Positions 62,757-64,000 of a stretch of 64,000 nt of DNA are shown here, in pieces; the first letter of the stretch is position 1, and each line of letters opens with the position of its first letter. Location: NCBI RefSeq assembly GCF_003952265.1, contig NZ_CP034438.1, positions 186,001 to 250,000 of the forward strand, given 5' to 3'. The stretch comes from Flaviflexus salsibiostraticola (GTDB lineage Bacteria; Actinomycetota; Actinomycetes; Actinomycetales; Actinomycetaceae). A program made the position numbers and the translations under genes. The notes under the pieces are model-generated. The model was not told where the DNA came from. It searched no databases and saw only the letters and a list, made by a program, of their open reading frames with translations.

Positions 62757-63197
62757 ATGATCAAGAACGATTCGAAGCCGGAGCGGGAGCGCAAAGCCCT
62801 CGTTGTCGAGACGCTGTTCTTCGCCACGCCGGGTGCTTTCTTCGTCCTCGTTGCGCTGGCCTACGCCTTCGTGACGAACGCAGAGCCGATCGGGACGATG
62901 GCGCTTGCCGGCCTGGCATTCATGTTCTTCTTCGTCACGGGCTACCTGTGGCTGACTTCGCGCAGAGTCGATTTCCGCGCCTCAGATGACGAAGAGGGTG
63001 AGATCCATGAGTCCGCCGGCGAGATCGGAGAATTCAGCCCGCATTCCTGGTGGCCATTCGTTGCCGGCGTCGCTGCCACTGTGGTGGCCGCGGGCTTCGC
63101 GGTTGGCTGGTGGATGTTCGGACTCGGACTCGTCCTGGGAGCGATGGCCGTTGTCGGTTACGCCTTCGAGAACAACCGTGGCGTCTACGCCCACTGA
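62757..63197 (+). CDS. ctaF: Cytochrome c oxidase subunit IV, actinobacterial type
   Basis: This 146-residue protein has two N-terminal helices (FFATPGAFFVLVALAYAFV and ALAGLAFMFFFVTGYLW), a charged loop, two more helices and the end YAFENNRGVYAH, characteristic of the actinobacterial CtaF. It stabilises the aa3 oxidase. A GGAGG site overlaps the ctaD end 3 nt upstream. Confidence 0.92.
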   Translation: MIKNDSKPERERKALVVETLFFATPGAFFVLVALAYAFVTNAEPIGTMALAGLAFMFFFVTGYLWLTSRRVDFRASDDEEGEIHESAGEIGEFSPHSWWPFVAGVAATVVAAGFAVGWWMFGLGLVLGAMAVVGYAFENNRGVYAH

Positions 63198-63217
63198 GCG
63201 AACGTCCCACTGAAAAA

Positions 63218-63250
63218 TTCTGTCCCCCGGCCAACGGCCGGGGGACAGAA
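63218..63250 (+). terminator. Terminator hairpin of the ctaCDF operon
   Basis: A perfect 15-bp stem TTCTGTCCCCCGGCC/GGCCGGGGGACAGAA with loop AAC, 20 nt after the ctaF stop. A preceding A-run makes it usable from the opposite strand also. Confidence 0.82.
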
Positions 63251-63375
63251 CTGCCACCTGAAGCAGCTGTACCGTGTCCGTACGAGCGCACCGAGAGCCT
63301 CGTCGGGTAGGAGACCGGCTGGTCCGGGCTCAGTGAGCCAATGCGGGTACTGCCGTGCGCCGTGAGGGGGCAGTA

Positions 63376-63777
63376 TCAGGTGCGGTCGGCGGAGCCGGCG
63401 TCACGCGCCGCAAAAACCTCAGTCCGGCAGACCTCGGCTCGGTTGACGAGCCTGCCAAGATCCGCGTCGTGCATCGTCTTGATGTTGTCGGAGTCGATGA
63501 CGATGCGGAGAGCCTCGGCGGTGAGTGTCGAGTAGGTTCCGTTTGCCAGGCAGGTGAGGAAGAAGTCCTCCTCGGCCGCGGTCGCGTTCTCTGGAATAGC
63601 GAGCCGCCCGTCGTGGTGGAGCTTTGCCGTGAGAGAGGTGCGGTACGCGTCCCTGCTGACCTCCCCGGAATCACCGCCAACCACGAAGGCGGCGACCATC
63701 GCAGCGGTCAGAACAAGAGAGGCCGCGGCAGTCGCAATGACTCCGCGGGCCGCTCTCGATCTCATGCTCAGTGGCAT
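63376..63777 (-). CDS. Hypothetical membrane-anchored or secreted protein
   Basis: This 133-residue protein has a basic start (MPLSMRSRAARG), one N-terminal helix (about 13-35, ATAAASLVLTAAMVAAFVV) acting as signal or anchor, and a 95-residue outer domain with two cysteines that could pair (FLTCLANG and AEVCRTE). No family recognised. GAAGGA precedes the ATG. It lies 26 nt after the stop of the gene entering from the right edge and is probably cotranscribed with it. Confidence 0.65.
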   Translation of the reverse strand: MPLSMRSRAARGVIATAAASLVLTAAMVAAFVVGGDSGEVSRDAYRTSLTAKLHHDGRLAIPENATAAEEDFFLTCLANGTYSTLTAEALRIVIDSDNIKTMHDADLGRLVNRAEVCRTEVFAARDAGSADRT

Positions 63778-63803
63778 GCCATGTCCTTCACAGGACCATT
63801 AGA

Positions 63804-64000
63804 TCACTTGTCGTGCCGATGCTTGGGATCGTGCACGTGCGGGTCGCGCGTGCCGCGTTCGCCGTGTTCGCGACCGTCGCGAATTCCGGGCTCATCAGGA
63901 TGACGCGCGGCCTGCCGATCGACGTAGGGCTCCTGGTCGTACTCGCCTGAACCCTCGGGGCCCAGGTGGTCCTCACCCTGACGGGCGATGTACGGGGTCT
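63804..64000 (-). CDS. C-terminal tail of a gene entering from the right edge (possibly qcrB)
   Basis: The minus strand is open from the window edge to TGA at 63804-63806, giving about 65 very hydrophilic residues rich in His, Asp, Glu and Arg (for example YDQEPYVDRQ and ending DPKHRHDK). Long charged cytoplasmic tails are typical of actinobacterial cytochrome b subunits (QcrB), and the qcr genes usually lie near ctaC-ctaF, so this is a guess from context. The remainder is outside the window. Confidence 0.45.
   Translation of the reverse strand, partial: TPYIARQGEDHLGPEGSGEYDQEPYVDRQAARHPDEPGIRDGREHGERGTRDPHVHDPKHRHDK

Noticed and set aside
1..64000. Mobile elements, CRISPR arrays, tRNA genes
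   Set aside because: No transposase, integrase, spaced repeat array or cloverleaf was recognised on either strand.

Overview
The window is 64 kb of GC-rich DNA from an actinobacterium. The evidence is the very high GC at third codon positions and several families largely confined to actinobacteria: CtaF, DUF3043, DUF4191, polyphosphate glucokinase and the glnA-glnE-glnA2 neighbourhood. At least fifteen genes also appear to be leaderless, with a -10 box ending 6 or 7 nt before the start codon. I would place it in or near the Actinomycetales but cannot name a genus. Apart from a few structural RNA and regulatory regions the window is densely coding. I saw no tRNA, rRNA, CRISPR array, insertion sequence or prophage.

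Region 1 (1-16.4 kb) is a cell-surface polysaccharide locus. A plus-strand operon to 11.9 kb carries two DegT-type sugar aminotransferases, a PglD/NeuD-like sugar acyltransferase, four glycosyltransferases, a Wzx-like flippase, a Wzz-like chain-length protein and a Wzy-like polymerase that itself carries a second Wzz-like domain. Seven of its nine junctions are 4-bp start/stop overlaps. A converging minus-strand operon (16.4 to 12.2 kb) encodes a VanZ-like membrane protein, a 937-residue fusion of three glycosyltransferase domains (GT26-GT2-GT2) and another glycosyltransferase. Together they look like a Wzx/Wzy-type pathway for a glycan containing an N-acylated amino sugar. The initiating phosphoglycosyltransferase is not in the window.

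Region 2 (16.7-32.9 kb) is mostly small transport and stress units: a dienelactone hydrolase, a CDP-alcohol phosphatidyltransferase with a zinc alcohol dehydrogenase, a NUDIX hydrolase, an SMR efflux pair, MgtE, a TetR-MMPL efflux operon with a visible operator, an AlkD-like protein, a DUF1622 protein with a fresh 30-bp duplication, a bile-acid/sodium-symporter gene broken by one stop codon, a two-gene ABC system, a CueP-like copper lipoprotein and a DUF164 coiled-coil protein that has lost its zinc ribbon.

Region 3 (32.9-46.2 kb) is housekeeping: yaaA, the RNase P RNA gene rnpB, a Nif3-like gene, map-ppgK, panB, and the nitrogen block glnA2-glnE-(phosphatase) with glnA1 nearby, matching the mycobacterial arrangement. 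GlnE should adenylylate GlnA1, which has the target tyrosine; GlnA2 lacks it.

Region 4 (46.2-64 kb) holds an MFS transporter, lpdA-sucB (2-oxoacid dehydrogenase E3 and E2), pepA, pyrD, a Kv-beta-like aldo/keto reductase, an M20 peptidase with a glycerate-kinase-like partner, erpA with an FKBP lipoprotein, and ctaC-ctaD-ctaF for the aa3 cytochrome oxidase. The window ends in the tail of a minus-strand gene that may be qcrB.
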